A DNA stretch of 64,000 nucleotides, taken from Gymnothorax reevesii. Lineage: Eukaryota > Chordata > Actinopteri > Anguilliformes > Muraenidae. Under the pieces are notes generated by a model. That model was not told the DNA's origin. It made no database searches and saw nothing but the letters and a program-made list of their open reading frames with translations. The first letter of the stretch is position 1; the number at the start of each line of letters is the position of its first letter. The DNA lies in assembly GCA_029721435.1 (NCBI GenBank), contig CM056580.1:73433367-73497366 (forward strand), read 5' to 3'. Of the stretch, positions 25,401-39,926 are shown in pieces. A program made the position numbers and the translations under genes.

Positions 25401-28400
25401 AACATGTTTTGGCTAAGATAAGTCATGTGCGGATTACTTTTACTGAGGGTTGTATGGGGGGGACACCTTTCAGAGCTTCAGAGTTTTTTCAGTCATCTTG
25501 TTAAGAAAAAGCTGTAAATCTGTGCTGAACCTAGTTTAGCCTGAATCAACACAAAAAGACCAGAAATATTAAACTTCCTTAAATGCAAGCTAATATAGAT
25601 CAGACTACCAATCTTAGGTCTCCAAGAGTCACAGTGTTCATAGCTATAACGACAATGTTTTAATATTATTTGACACAAATATATCGGCAGCACAAGCACA
25701 GATCACCCTAGTGGTTTTCCTTAGCGTCAGGGGAATTGATTTTTCTGCTTAAATAGATGCCTTGAGTTAACCCCTTAATATAGGAGCAGTCTGCCACTAC
25801 ATTCTGAGGAGAAAACTGTGTATTTAAAGTAGTGTGAATCAATACTTCACACAGAGTAAGCCCCTGTATGGCGAACAAACAGTCCCTCTTCATGTTAGCT
25901 CAGGATCCTCAGGACGATCCAAGCCACTCCAAGTCAACACTGGAGAATGAGTGCAGTCTAGCAGTGGTGCACAGGTCTATTTGACTTGGCCAAGTAAAAT
26001 GTTTGCTGCATTGCAAGTCAAGTAATTTTGAAGTGCCATGATTACAGTCTAAATCCATGCTGCCCAAATAAATAAAAAAAAAAAGATTGTTCCAGCAAAA
26101 GCCTTGGGCAGCAACAACTTTGTAACAAACAACAACTTTGAATTACTTTTAATTTGGTGTAAACACTTCACGTCAGCATTAAATCATGAAATAAATCAGA
26201 TATCAAAGGTTTCAAGATTCAGAGAAAACTCTTCACAGTCCGCTGCAGTAACAGAATTGAACTGAATACAGTGCAGGCTACATCATGATTTTAGCATGCA
26301 AAGCAAAACCCATACAGATCACTGAATAACACTGCAATGACAATAGGCACACTGCTACACTGGGAAAATCTGCAGGTGAAAATTTACACCAACACATACA
26401 AAACTTAGATATGTGGCTAACATGTACTCAAGTGACTCCTGATCTGACATGCTGGCTAACGGCGACCACAATGTTAGAATCCATAAGCGCATAAATGGGT
26501 GAAGTTAAGTGACTATGACAGGGTTAGTCTCTCAGCTTGTTGCGTTCTTATTGTGACCCAACTGATCATCCTGCACACTCATTCACGGTTTAAAAAAAAT
26601 GGGTCAAAGGTCAGCCATCCAGCGTGCAAGGGTATCCATGGCAACGTGGCCTATTTAGGCCAGGCACATAGGCCTCTTCACTTGCTCTTGTACACAAAAG
26701 AGCCATTAGCCCAAAGAGGACGGAGGAGGAGAGAGAAAGACTGTACAGGAGGCAATGCAACTGACGGCTGGAGGTTGAAAATTCCTTTCTAAGGCTCTCA
26801 ACCAATAGGTGACAAATTGCACAATTAAAAATCCATCTAAATCCTGAACAGGAAAATTCATTAGTGGCCCAAGTCTTCTCGGGCGCCACTTCTGCAGATG
26901 CGCCTCACATGAGGACCTTTCTCAGCGGTTACTGCTCTTACATCACCAATGATTACTGGTGAGTAAAATTAAAGTCCACAAACGATGCTTATCCAGCGTT
27001 ACCCGCGCACGTCAAAATTAAGAAACAGGCTATGAAGTTCTGTTTCGGCTCCAAGTTTAAATGAATATTATTTCATGCAAGTGGATTCAACAACTTTACA
27101 GCTAACAGAAAGCACTTCCAATGAAAAATGCCCATGATGTTCCAATTTTGACTGTACAACTTACCCAGTACATTTATGTGGAGTAAAATAATTACAATAA
27201 AACACACTCAGAAAATTTGAGTAAACAGCGTTTCATCTTTGCTCAGTGATTTTCTTTTGCTTTATGAGCAGTTTTGTTTTTTGCAATAATCCATATTGGA
27301 ATATTCAACAGATGTTGATCATTGTGCAAGAAGCATCCTTCATGCAGTAAATAAAAGACAGAAGCAGACTTATGAAGCTGCACAAGGAGATTTATGAAGC
27401 TGCAATCATACCTTTGATGAATATGAACACGGAAAGCAGGAGACAGCTGGACGGTCTGATGCGCAAAAGCATTTTCACTTCTGGAAATTTCATAGGTATC
27501 CAAACTTAATTGCCCTTTAGTCATTTCAGTAATATATAAGCCTCGACAATTCAAAGAATTGCTATGAAGGGCTATTCATAGCTATGAAGGGCTATTCATA
27601 TTGAATAAAGAACAATTTTCCAGTCAAATCAACAAATTTTGGCCTTTCTACAGCAATCAATTAAAATCTTTCAGCTACCAACGCAGGCACTGCGCTGCAA
27701 AAATGTATCCTAATTGCCACTTCTAGAACTTTAATTAAATTTGTTAGTAAACTTTGAAAAAAATGCAGCTTGGCACAAACGGAATGAACAACTTTCTAAA
27801 AATCCATGAGTCATCTTCAAACAACAAACCTCATTTTATACTTTGCAGCAAATAAACCATATAAATTAAATTTCTCTTTCCCAGTACATTTTTACATTTC
27901 AGTCATGTCTACTTTTCGCAGAGAATTTATTCCATGGATTACGCTCCGGACATGACACGATCCGAGATTTCCTGCCAACGGTGGATTGGATACAGTTCTC
28001 CAAGCACAGATTAAATATGTCTTTTGAAATGAAGCGCAGCATTGTTCTAATCCAGTCCCATTTTTTAAGAGGCACCCATTTCAATAAGAAGTAGTATGGA
28101 GGAGAGGAAGCACTCTGCAAAAGTCTTGCGGGAACAAAAGTTAAGAATAAGTGAGCTATTGTGTTATGGAACACAACATCAGGTCAAATAAAATCGTACG
28201 TATAATGAGAACCACGGGAAAATAATCAGGCGGCTGGCAGGAGTCCCTGTTTCTCATACTGAGAGGGCAGCAGTCATGCCCCTTAAGTCAATTACAAGTC
28301 AGTTGCGTGGTTCTCTCATACCTGGGTATCTGGTTACAGTTCTGATGGGCATCTCCGGGAGGCGAACACAGCCCCGAATTTCATAAGGCTGCCCCAAATT

Positions 28401-28983
28401 AACCCATGCCTTTCCCCAGTCTACCACACACCCCGGACAAGACATTTGTCTTCGTCGTCAACAACAGGGAGTTAAACACACAGCTGTGAGGAGGCACAGA
28501 GTTGTGAGGGGGCAGCCTTGATTTACACTGAAACTCTCCAACATTTAGCCTTTAGCCTGATCATAATTCACTCCTAATGCGGAGATGGCAGCGAGATGGT
28601 GGGCTAAATGTTTAGCGTCAGGGAAACCAGACAACCGTCAGAACCTCTTGAATCTCACCTCCAGCTCCAACAGTTTTTAACGCTTCTCTCCACAATTTAG
28701 CCTCATAAAGAGCCAAATGATACCAATAAAACTCAGATTTTTACTGCACAGGTAAAGTCGGGCAGGGAAAAATTCAGTATCGCCTAACATAATGCACTAA
28801 ATACCTTGTAGTAATGACTGTATATTAACCAGTCAAAAAAAATAAATAAACTTGCCAAAACACAAAAACTTTAATGTCCCAAAAGCAAATTTCATCCTAA
28901 GCAATTTTGAAAGCTGCCAACCTCAAAATAAGTGCTCTACGAACTATGAAGGTGGGAGCACGCACGCACGAACGCACACACAC

Positions 28984-29043
<60 letters not shown>

Positions 29044-32000
29044 GCACACACAAGCGCACAAACTCACACACCTTTTACTGGCTTTTTCCAAGCTCTTTTC
29101 CAGGGGCCAATAGCTGCAGGAGGGCATGAAGTGCCCATAAGAAAAAGCCCGTTCAAAAACGACTGTGGACGGTGGTGGTTGTGGGGGGGGGGGGGGGGGG
29201 GGTGTAAAACAGAGGGGGAAAAAAGGTTTAAATTGAACACATTTGTTACTGCTCCCACATACCATGAGTCTTATGAAAACAGAGGGCTGATTGTGCTCAC
29301 CCCGCTGCCCCCCTTCAGCACTCACCCCCTTCAGCAGCTCCCCCCCGGTCCTCAGTACCCCCCCCCCCCCCCCCGTTCTCCTCGACCCCCCCCCCCCCAA
29401 TCACAGCTGCCTACAGATGCCTCCTGTGTTAGCAATGAGAAGTTCAACAGGCCCAAATCTCAGGCCTAAGCCCTTAGCCTTCTATCAGACAGTTTTACCA
29501 GCAGACATCCAATCTACATGCCAGTCCCTATAAACAGCAACACCACCACCTGCCCCCCCAACCCACCCACCAACTGACAGCCTCAGGAACTGGAAGGCCA
29601 AAGGCCCGTGTAATGCACGTACCCCCATGTAGAAGGCTCATGAGAACATTTTAACTTTAGAAGCGGTTGGGTTATGCAGAATGACAAAGAATGAAAATAA
29701 TCCTTCAAGGTATGTGACATTCTACAACATAGTGACATTGAGTTATGAAGTATAAGATCAGTGTTAACGTGAGACAGTATAAGCAGTGTGTGAACCATGT
29801 GAACACCACGGCATTAAGCAACTGAATAAAGGTCAGATACAAACCCTCCGCAAGCATTATGGACGGAATTCAGAGAAATGAAGTCCCATCAAGTATAGTG
29901 TCAGAGTTAAAATTAGGTGTTGTAGGCATGATTGATACATTTTGGGATACCACTACAGAATAACCTACAATTATAAACCTGGTTGTGTATAATCTGTCTG
30001 AATACGCAAATTATCAATGCCCACCAAGCTCCATAAGGGTTTACTGCAATAATTAAGCAGTAGGCTACTTGTTCATTAGAAACATAGATTTATTTATTTA
30101 TGCTGACAAAACCTAAACTGTTATTCTTTTGGAAAAAAGGATCAAAATGTTTTAAATACTATGATCATCAAAATTTAAACCTGGGAGGGAGATTTTGTTT
30201 TGGCGCTTTCCAATAAACAGACAGCTACATGGGGAAATGAATACTCCAACAATGACAATATGCACGATGCACTCAGGAGAGATATAGTCCCTCAGAGCTA
30301 TAGAATATAATTAGTCAGCGGATTGAGAAACCTTTGGTATACATTTAGCCAGTGAAGTAAAAAAAGTAAAAAAAAACCAACAGCTTGACAAGCAGGGGGA
30401 AGTCAACTAAACAAACATCGATAAACACAGAAAACAACACTTGTCACTTGGTGTCCTGTCAAAAGCAAAATCCCTTAATTCAAAAAAAAAAAAAAAGTCT
30501 TTAGAAGGGAGGTAGAGCAAATGAAGGAAGGGGTCAGGAGGTCCACCACCTCTTCAAGGTTCACCAAGAAGCCTGAGAGCCAAACAATGAAACTGCAGAA
30601 CGTATGCAGAGCTCCCTCCTTCCTGCAAATTAACCCCCCTCCACCCAACACTTATCCTCAATGCCGTTTAAAAACGCTTTTCAGACTGCGTCCTGTGTTG
30701 CAAGGGCTTAGATGAAATTGACTGAGATGATTACCATTGAATGTTGACGACCTGTTAGAAGAATGCGTATAGCTTAAAACGGACGCTGAGCGAAATGAAA
30801 TGAAATAATCCCATTCACCTGGCCGCGGCCTCAGAGCGTGGCTTGTGTGTTCCTACAGGATTATAGGAGGTGCCAAACACGCGGTGCCTGGCAACAGTGT
30901 CAGCCTTGAGAAAATGGCCAGGAAAATCTCAGAGTTCACGCCGCAGAAGGAAGGCAGACGTCCGCTTGATATACATCCAGCCATCAAGTACAGTGTGCAA
31001 ACCGTATAATTGTGAACAGAGAGCAGGCATTTCCACATAAAACAGTCAATTCAGCACAATTTTTTGACAGGCCCGAGGGAGACAGTGTGAAACCGTTTTT
31101 TTTTTTTTTTTTTTTTCTTTTTACGACTGGGAAATATGGAGACGGGAAGGCAGACAAGCCCACGAGGAAAAAGTCGACCCAGACACACACGGGTAGAAAC
31201 GCGCCACGCGCACATTAGCTAAGAGTTAACCCTGCATAGAGAAAAACACACACAACAATCAGAGAATTTTGATGCGCAAGTGTGTGTGCGCTTGTGCATC
31301 TGTGCAAGTGCTGTTCAGCAGATATCAGATTCCCTGGGACGGAGCTTCGAAGAGGCCCCAACAAATTATACTGTGTGAAGGAATGCAGAGGAGGAGGAGA
31401 CACCGCCCATCAGGAATAGGGGCAACAATCTGATTTGAAAAAAAAAAAAAATAGAATCAAAACTAAATTTGCATACCTAATTTGGCTACCTACAGTTTTT
31501 TGCTTTTTAGCAATCTATGGTGGACATGAAAGATGACGAGATTGGAAGCCTATGTTGTACATTTACCAAAAACTGAGGACTCCTCTTTAAACCCCCAAAA
31601 TCACCAGAGACCCCCACCGGCGACAAACATCATCCCAATCCAAGTCTCTCCCTCCTGCAAACAATTAGAGACGCCCAGAGCAGAGCGAGTGTGTGCGTGC
31701 ACAAGACTGACTGTAGGAGAGGGAAAGAGAAAAAGAGTGGAGCTTGGTGCACAATTACAGAAGGGATTTATGGCCTGAGAAACAATTTATAAATCACAGC
31801 GCCTAAGCTAATGTGATCCAGATTGTGCTCCACGCAGCTGCAACTTGGACTCCGTCAAAGTGCAGAATAAAGTTGACTGCAAAAAAAAAAGAAGAAGAGG
31901 AAAAAAAAAAAATTAAAAATCTGCTTTTCAGAGATGTTGAAATTGTGGGTGTTGGCCAAAAGGGTGGGGGGTTTTGGAGCGCAGAACTCTGGAGGTGTTT

Positions 32001-35000
32001 GGGACAAAAACATTCCAAGCAGCTGAGTTGTCCCGAATCATTTCTTTAGTGTGATTTTTCAGCACATGAATGGAAGTACAGCGAGTGAAGCTATTGGGAT
32101 CACTTTAGAAATGGAAAAATCCTGTGTTGCTGTAATATTTACAGCCCATCAGGAGCCAGCAAATCTCAAAAATGGCAGATAAAAGTACTTTCTTTTCTCC
32201 ATTGCCCAAATTCAAAACATTACATAATAAATTACTAAAGACATCATTGTGCATAAATAAGCAGAGATTAAGTAATCACAACCTCACTGTACTTACAAGC
32301 CAACACTACACAGCAAACTCGCATTAAAAAAAAAAAAAAAGAAATCATCAATATTCTTGCTTTCATTTTCTGGTGTTCATTAGCTGGCAAAATTCTGATG
32401 ACTTGTTCGCAAGCTGCTTAGGTCAAAATAAGCACAAGCTACTTAGCATGCTTGGTCGTTAAAAAAACTGATTATCTCGATTTGCATCCTGAGACAGCGC
32501 CGCAATTGGGTCATGAACCAAGTAAGCTAGGATGTTCTGCTTAGCAGCGAGTTTTTAAAGTTGACGTTCCTTCAAAAAGTACACTTGGCTGACAGTCAAA
32601 TATGGCTGACTAAGACCCAGCAAGAATATAACAATCTAGCTAATGCCTATTTTCATCCAAGTTACACAGCCAGGTCGTCTACTTTGTACACAACCCTCCA
32701 TCAAAAGACCATTATATTGTGCTGTCTGTCAGTGAAACACAAGCCCTTATAGCCATGTGATTACACAACTCTGAAATAATGACCAGATTGCTGCAGGCGA
32801 AGACCGTTTTAAAAAGTACAGCTTGTCATGTCAAGTGACGAAAAACGCTTGTTACCACCGCCCCTCATCAGACTACGGCTTCACCACTCCAAATCATTTG
32901 AGAATATGGATCTTATGTACATCTAATGTGGAACTCCAGTTTATGTCCTTTTATTTCATATAAACTGGACAAGTGTGATCAAGAAAATAATTATTTTCTC
33001 AATTATTTTCCCAGACAACAGCAACTTACCCGTCAAACTGAAACCCATGCAGGGCAAAAAATGAATCCCCACAATTTGGAGACACCCCAGTGGCAATTTA
33101 ACACAACAGATGGGTTAACAATGACATTCCATGACACAGACAAAGACCAGCTAAGACTGACAATCCCCAGGTTCTTCAAGAGCACACAGATCTAATGACA
33201 GCAGTTTCCTGTTTAAGCGAATCCCTCCATCGGTGATATAAATACCGGTCTTTTTCAGCAGCATCCAAATACAGAACAGCTGCACGAACAGGAAAAATGA
33301 CAGGAGTTCCCACTCAGCGCTTGTTCATTTTTATTCAAATAATTTTTTTTTATTAAGAATAAAGAATAAAAAAAAAAAAAAAAAAAATCATAGAATCCAA
33401 TACGCAGAGTTAAGAGTGAGTGTCATAAGGCTAGCTATTAGCCTCAGAGCAAGCAATAGCAACCTCTAAAATTACCAACAACAACCAAAAAAAAAAAAAA
33501 AAAACAAAAAAAAGACAGCCTGTCAAAAGTTTCAAAAAAATATGCAGCTGGATGACTTCAAGTCATCTTCATTCTCAAATTACCTGACGGCAGCAACCAA
33601 GAGTGGAACGCACGCATGCACACACAATAAAGCTCATCGATTCACGAGCACACCCGCGTCATGCATGATTAACAGCTGGCATGTAGGGGTGGAGAGCAAG
33701 GCAGTTGACCCTTGACATTTCTGGAAAAGGTCAGGGGTCAGGTATACCTGTAGAAATTCAACTAAAAGACAAACAATAATTTCGGACAGCCCCAAGATGA
33801 CACGATACGCTTCGTCCGCACCCTGATGCAGCAGGCGAGAGCGAGACCTCGCCCGTGCCCAGCCACAAGGGGTTGAAAGAGGAGGAGAGAAAAAGCCCAC
33901 CAGCCTGGTGAACTCCAGCCTACAGGAATCTGAGCTCTGGTGCCCACTCAACCAAGTGGACCTGAACTCTGACCCCTCACCCCCAGGGATAAACAAAGCC
34001 GTGAGTGACGTCTGAAACGAGGCCGTATCTGGAGAAAGTGTCTGGAAGGGGCTCAACTGAAACATTAACTTGTGACAAGATTTTACGTCCTCCCCCACTT
34101 TAACTTCCAAAAAAAAAAAAAAAACAGAAACTGTGCATTAAAATAAAAGGGGCAGATCAGCTAATATTGGGTCAAAGGCTTTAATCTCAATTATTTACCC
34201 ACAACTACAAATTATCCTACGGCACAGAAAAAAAATTTTAACTAATGAATTGCTTTATCCAGTTGACAGAAATCATTTGCAGCAATTACCTAAACTAGAG
34301 CAGCGAAGTTTCTGAAAGAGTGCGCTAATGCACATTAATCAAAGCCTGGGACAATATATTCAATAACGCAGAGAAAAGAGCAGGAAAGGCACCGAATCTC
34401 GACACCAGCGCAGCACAGTCATTAATAACCCGCCCACCCCCATTTCATACACATGCATATTAGTGTTCATACACATGCTTCTGTTCTTTATGCTCTTCCC
34501 CAAGGATTCACACTTCTGCATCTGTGGACTTCAATGGACATCCAGCATCAAGAGTGCTGGGTGGAGAAGCAAGAACACCGTAAATAAAAACAAAAGGAGA
34601 ATGAGGAGTGCGCGAGTGTGTGGCGCAGTGGTGAATGCGTGCTGTCGGCAGAATGCCTAAATCGCAGTAGTATTTAAATCAGACCGGGGAGCTACACCGG
34701 GCGAAAGCATTCCGCAGCTCAGCTGTACCACTATAAGCCGTTGCCCTGGGGTCTTTGTCCTGCCTTTCAGGCCAGTCCGAACCAGTGAAAGACCCTATTC
34801 ATGGACGCCGCTCCCCCTGCCAACACGCCCATACAGCCCCGGTCAACTCGGCCGAGAATGGCTATAGAGTCTTCCCATTTCACACGAGAATCGGGCCTGC
34901 CCCCCAGCCTGCTCCAGGGATTTCCAATGGCAAGCCCTCCCAGCACACGGAAAAGCCAAACAAAAGGCTTCCACTGCCAACTCTGTATCAGAGAAACCTG

Positions 35001-38000
35001 ATTAGATCAATTTAGAAGTTTCCCCCCATTTTGCTGAGGATAAAGACTGGGGAGGAGAGGAATTGGGGGGATGGTAGGCTCAGGCTAGCATGGCGAGTTG
35101 AAAACTTATGCAAGAAGCCACCAAAACAGTCACATATGGGGGGGGGGGGGGGGGGGGGGGTCCTCCATACTCTGACACTGCGTGAGAGATTATCCCAGCA
35201 CAGCAATGACAGGTATGGAATTTGCCATCCATCAAAGAGTATCTGGCTTTGCTTCCTGTTAGCCTCCCCTCCCGCTATCTTTTTCCCACTTCATCAGTGC
35301 GCACAATCTCCGCAGTCAAACAAACTCTAAACAGATGAAAAAATAAAACGTTTCCCCAGTTTTTGTAAAGTGCAGTAAAGAAAATTCAGAATATGCCATT
35401 TCTGTATGCAATGGAAAAGGCAGGGGTATCCCACAAAAGGGCGGCCCCAGACGCGTACGATAAATGTGAGGCATGCTGGTACAAAGAAACATACCCATGT
35501 ATATGAACACAAGCATGTACATGAACCAGCTTGAAGAAATCTAATTTATGTTCACCTTGAGGCAGAATACAGCTTTTAGTTTTAAGTCATGACAACAAGG
35601 AAAAACAACTCAAGAGAATGCTTCCTTACAAAAAAAAAAAAAAGATGACAGGCCTGCATGGCTTATGCCCAGACCATAATTCAGCAATTCAATCTAACTC
35701 AAGTGCAGATCACCATGACCTGAACAAGGACAATTAGCCTCATTTAAGGAAGGTCAACTTAAGGTAGGAGAAGATGCTGGTGAAGCTGTGGCCAATCACT
35801 CAGTGAAGCACAAGCCACCATTGAGCTCTAGACATTCATATCAAATAGCAAAGCTGCAATTTTGTGGTCCACAGCAGCCATGTCCTTACACTGAAGACCA
35901 ACCAAATGTGTACCTGAAACTATCCAAACAGTTTTAGCCATTAAAACAGACTAGTGACTGGCTACTTATCAGAAGGGGCAAGTTCAAAATTAAGGACTAC
36001 AAGCAGCAGCAAGGACTCGGGAACACCTTTCTAGGGAATGCTCCTTTCTTGGCTCATTACCCCTCTGCCAAACCATAATAACCTCCTTTTGTAAACCGAG
36101 AAGAACAACAGTGCACTTTTCTCAAGCCACACAATTCCACACAAAGACTGGCTTCTTCAGCAACACCTCAAATCAACAGCCGCAGCAGGCAATGGTGATC
36201 CAGTGAACATGCATCATCTAAGACGTAAACTTGCGCGACAGAGCAGCAACCCAACACCTAGATTTAGTGGTGTGGCAGAGTGTGTAAGTGGTCAGCAAGG
36301 TCACCGTAGAGGTAATTCTAACAGAGGCACACTGGATGAAGATTTTCTGCCCTCGATGTCGCAGGATGGAGGTACGCACTTGGTGGAGTCAATGGGGTGC
36401 GAGCAGGCAAGGGGCATCATACGATTCCAGAGATCGACTTTTGGGTGAAGGGGTAAAGGTTTATAGCTTCAACAAGATGATCAGCTGTTCAACTCGATTA
36501 GCAACTCGACTTGAGATAAACTACTGCTTGTCCTAATATCAAGATTTATGCAAGAGATTGAAAAATCTTGGTATGCACTTATGAGGGAACTAAAAATCTT
36601 TTCAAATCCCTGACATAATGTGAATATCATCAACAGAGAAATCAGCATAATAATCATGGTCACAAAAAGTTCCACCACAGTTCCCTGGTGACTTCTGCCA
36701 TTGTTTGTTCAAGCTTTGGAAGCAAACAATATGGAGTAGAGAGATTTTTTTTTAAGGCATCTCAAAAGTGAAATGAAATCTTGAACTGAAAACGGTACGT
36801 TCCAAAGTTTCTATTTGACTTGTAAATGAACAGCCTATGAAGTTCTGCCACACAACAGATGCATTTCTCTGTGGGGGAGGATAGACCCAAGATTAGATAA
36901 AAAAAATAAATACAAATAAGTCTGCAGAGCCAACCGGTCTGGAAGCAAGCCACCACGGGATAAGAAGCGAAGTGGGGAGACGCCCATATCTCCCCCGGTT
37001 TGCACCCCCAGCCAACCCCCAATATTCCTCTCTCTCTCCCACCCAACCCCCTCCATTCTCTCCCTTTCTCCCACCCGACCCCTTTCCCTGCGCCCCTTCA
37101 ACCCAGGAAGCAGTGACGGGAGAGCTTTAACTGAAAACAGCTGTTTGGAATACCAGACTGATGAAACCCCCTTTTACCATTTTTTTTTTTTACTCCTTTT
37201 CCACCCCAACAACCTCCAAACTGAACAATCAGGTTTAATAACCATGAATGAAAAGTTTAGAGTACAGCTTGGAAAAAAGTTGTTAGTTAAGAGAAAAGAA
37301 AAACACTGGGGCACGTGAGCGCAGTGCATGAGCGTGGAGTAAGAGAGCAGAGAGTACGCTGTCATACCCCAGCAGCTCTCATCAATCAGCCAGCAGCCTT
37401 ATCACCTGGGAATGAGATTGATTGCTCCAGCCTTCTGCGCACAAGAGGGCTAAACTTACATAGTGACAGGGGCTCCAGTCCAGCCTGGGGAAACTCAATA
37501 ACATCCACCGCACCTCGCCGAGGTCGACCTTCAATCCAGCCCAGCCCCCCAAAACTCCACAATCTTCAAATTCTGCCTTTGTTTTACAAACAATTTTCAC
37601 TTGAGACATTCTGAAATGTGGCTCTTTCTGGTTCGGGAAAGTTACACCACAGAACCTGTGCGCTGCTTGTGTCGAGTCGAGCTTGTGGCATTTTGAGTTT
37701 TCCTCCAGGCTAGAAAAGCAAATATAGAACTGTATGCAGGATTCAATGCCACAGAGGCTTTTCTGTATTCATATCACACCATCTATGTAAGGAGAAATCA
37801 ACTTCCAAAAATACAACAAATGACAAGCTTTCAGTGGGGAACTGTCATATAGGCCTAAATCAGAGGCAGCAAAGAAGTGAAACTCGACCAAAGTTAAAAC
37901 TGTGCTCGTGATACCACCGCTCAACTTAAAAAATAAAATAAAATGTACAAAAAAATAAAATAAAATGTAAATCATCCAGGCCTGCTAATACAAAAAAAAA

Positions 38001-39870
38001 TTGAAAAGTTAACTTCTCAGGACTACTGTATGAGGCATTTGGTTGCCATATTAAACCTGTAATGAGGTATTCCTGCCATGGTGGGAGTATAGTCTCCATT
38101 AGGTGATGGTCCAGCATCCACACGGCAAAAGGGGTCACTGAATGGTTTTATGAGTTCGAAAATGATCACAGGCATATGCCACCACCTCAATGGTCACCAT
38201 ATCACAAGTCAAATGAACTCATGTGGGAGATTTTGAAACAACACGTTAAACTTCACTCTCTGTAACCATGATCAAAAGTACTGAATGTGGGAAAAATCTC
38301 TTGGAAGAAAGGAGCTCCATCCAGTCAGTAAAGTTTTACACTGGAAGACTCCATTCTAAGGTATGTTAAAGCTGATCAGGCACAACACCTTACATAAGCC
38401 TGACTGTGAGGAGATTAAAATGACCCCACTACCTCCGGTTATAAAATTATTGGTTATAATGAGGGATAATATCAGTGGATCATGCTGATGGGAGGAGAAA
38501 ATGATCTGAACAGAGGTAAGTGAGGCCTGAAGTTCTTTAATGTCAGTTTGGGTTCTTTTCTGACCTCTGGATGAGCCGTTGATGCGCTCTTGGAGGAATT
38601 TAGGTAGGCTGGCCACTCCTAGGAAGGTTCACCACAGTTCCACATTTTCTTTATTTGTAGAAAATGGCTCTTAATGTGGTCTGTTGGAGTCTCAGAGCCT
38701 TATACATGGCTCTGTAGCCCTGTCCAGACTGACAGGTATCAATGACTTGCTTTCTCGTCTGTTCCTGAATTTCTTTAGATTGCGGCATCGCATGCTGCTT
38801 ATTACCATCTTCACATGACCAGACAGGTTCAGTTTAAGTCTTGTTTAGATTCAATAGCGCTGGCAGTAATCATATCAAAGTTTGTCTAGTAAAACTGAAC
38901 CCACTTATCAATTAAATTTGCATTATTGTTTACATTAGTAACAAAGTGGGTGATCACTTCTTCACATATGCCAGGTAGGATCGGATATCTTTTTTCTTTC
39001 AATGAATGGAATCATTTAAAATTGCATTCTGAGTATACTCGGGTTATCTTTGTCCAATATTAAATTTAGTTTGATGATCTAAAATATCACAAATGTGACA
39101 AACATAAAAAAATAAATGACATTAAGAAGTAGACAAATACTTTTTCATAACACTGCAGGTCTCGAGAGCACTTTTTGCTTACTCCTCTGTTTGATGTAGG
39201 AGTCAAAACAGGCTTTTGCGAGGCTGTTGATGATAGGGAGTTTGAACACTCCAAAAGATTTCCTGCTGTAGCCTCCATTTTCAGCAATAAATAGAAGAAT
39301 GCACGCCCAAACAAAATTATGTGGTTCAATTACTGGGATGCCTATTCCCACAAGATTGAAATTGCCAGAGGATCTCCACATCCCAAAAAACCGTGAGCAT
39401 TTCAGTCCAAAATTTTTACCCAGTGCTCAAGTAATAATGACAGACAATGTCTATTCTGATGAGATTTAAAAAAAAAAAAAACCCCAACAAGAAAGGAACA
39501 TCTGATAATTCCAAATAACTGAGGTTATAGTAATCCCATCAGAATATGTCTTAAGACTGTTTATGATCATTTTTCCATTAAAGATTCACAAATCTCTCAG
39601 CAGTGGCTTCTTCCATCAAAACAGAGGGGAAAAAAAATGTCAATTTAGCAGTCGAGTGTAGGGCAAAACTGAAAAAGGTGACTACTTTTATGATATTTAC
39701 GAGCAAAATTCAATAAATTTGTACAGTGATGAGAAAAAGCTCCTCAAAATACAATACAAAAGGTTAGGATTTGATTTCTCAAGCTTAACCATCACCCATT
39801 ACAAAAAAAGAGTGTGCAATAAACAGAAAGACTTCACCTGAAATATTCAGGTAAGTAATCTGTGAGTGAG

Positions 39871-39926
<56 letters not shown>

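Noticed and set aside
28852..29469. 205-codon plus-strand and 167-codon minus-strand frames
   Set aside because: Both are translations of the (CA)n tract and G/C homopolymers, giving His-Thr, Cys-Val and Pro/Gly runs.
33634..34110. 158-codon minus-strand open frame in intron 3
   Set aside because: No motif, no start context and no homology that I recognise; it lies in plain intronic DNA.
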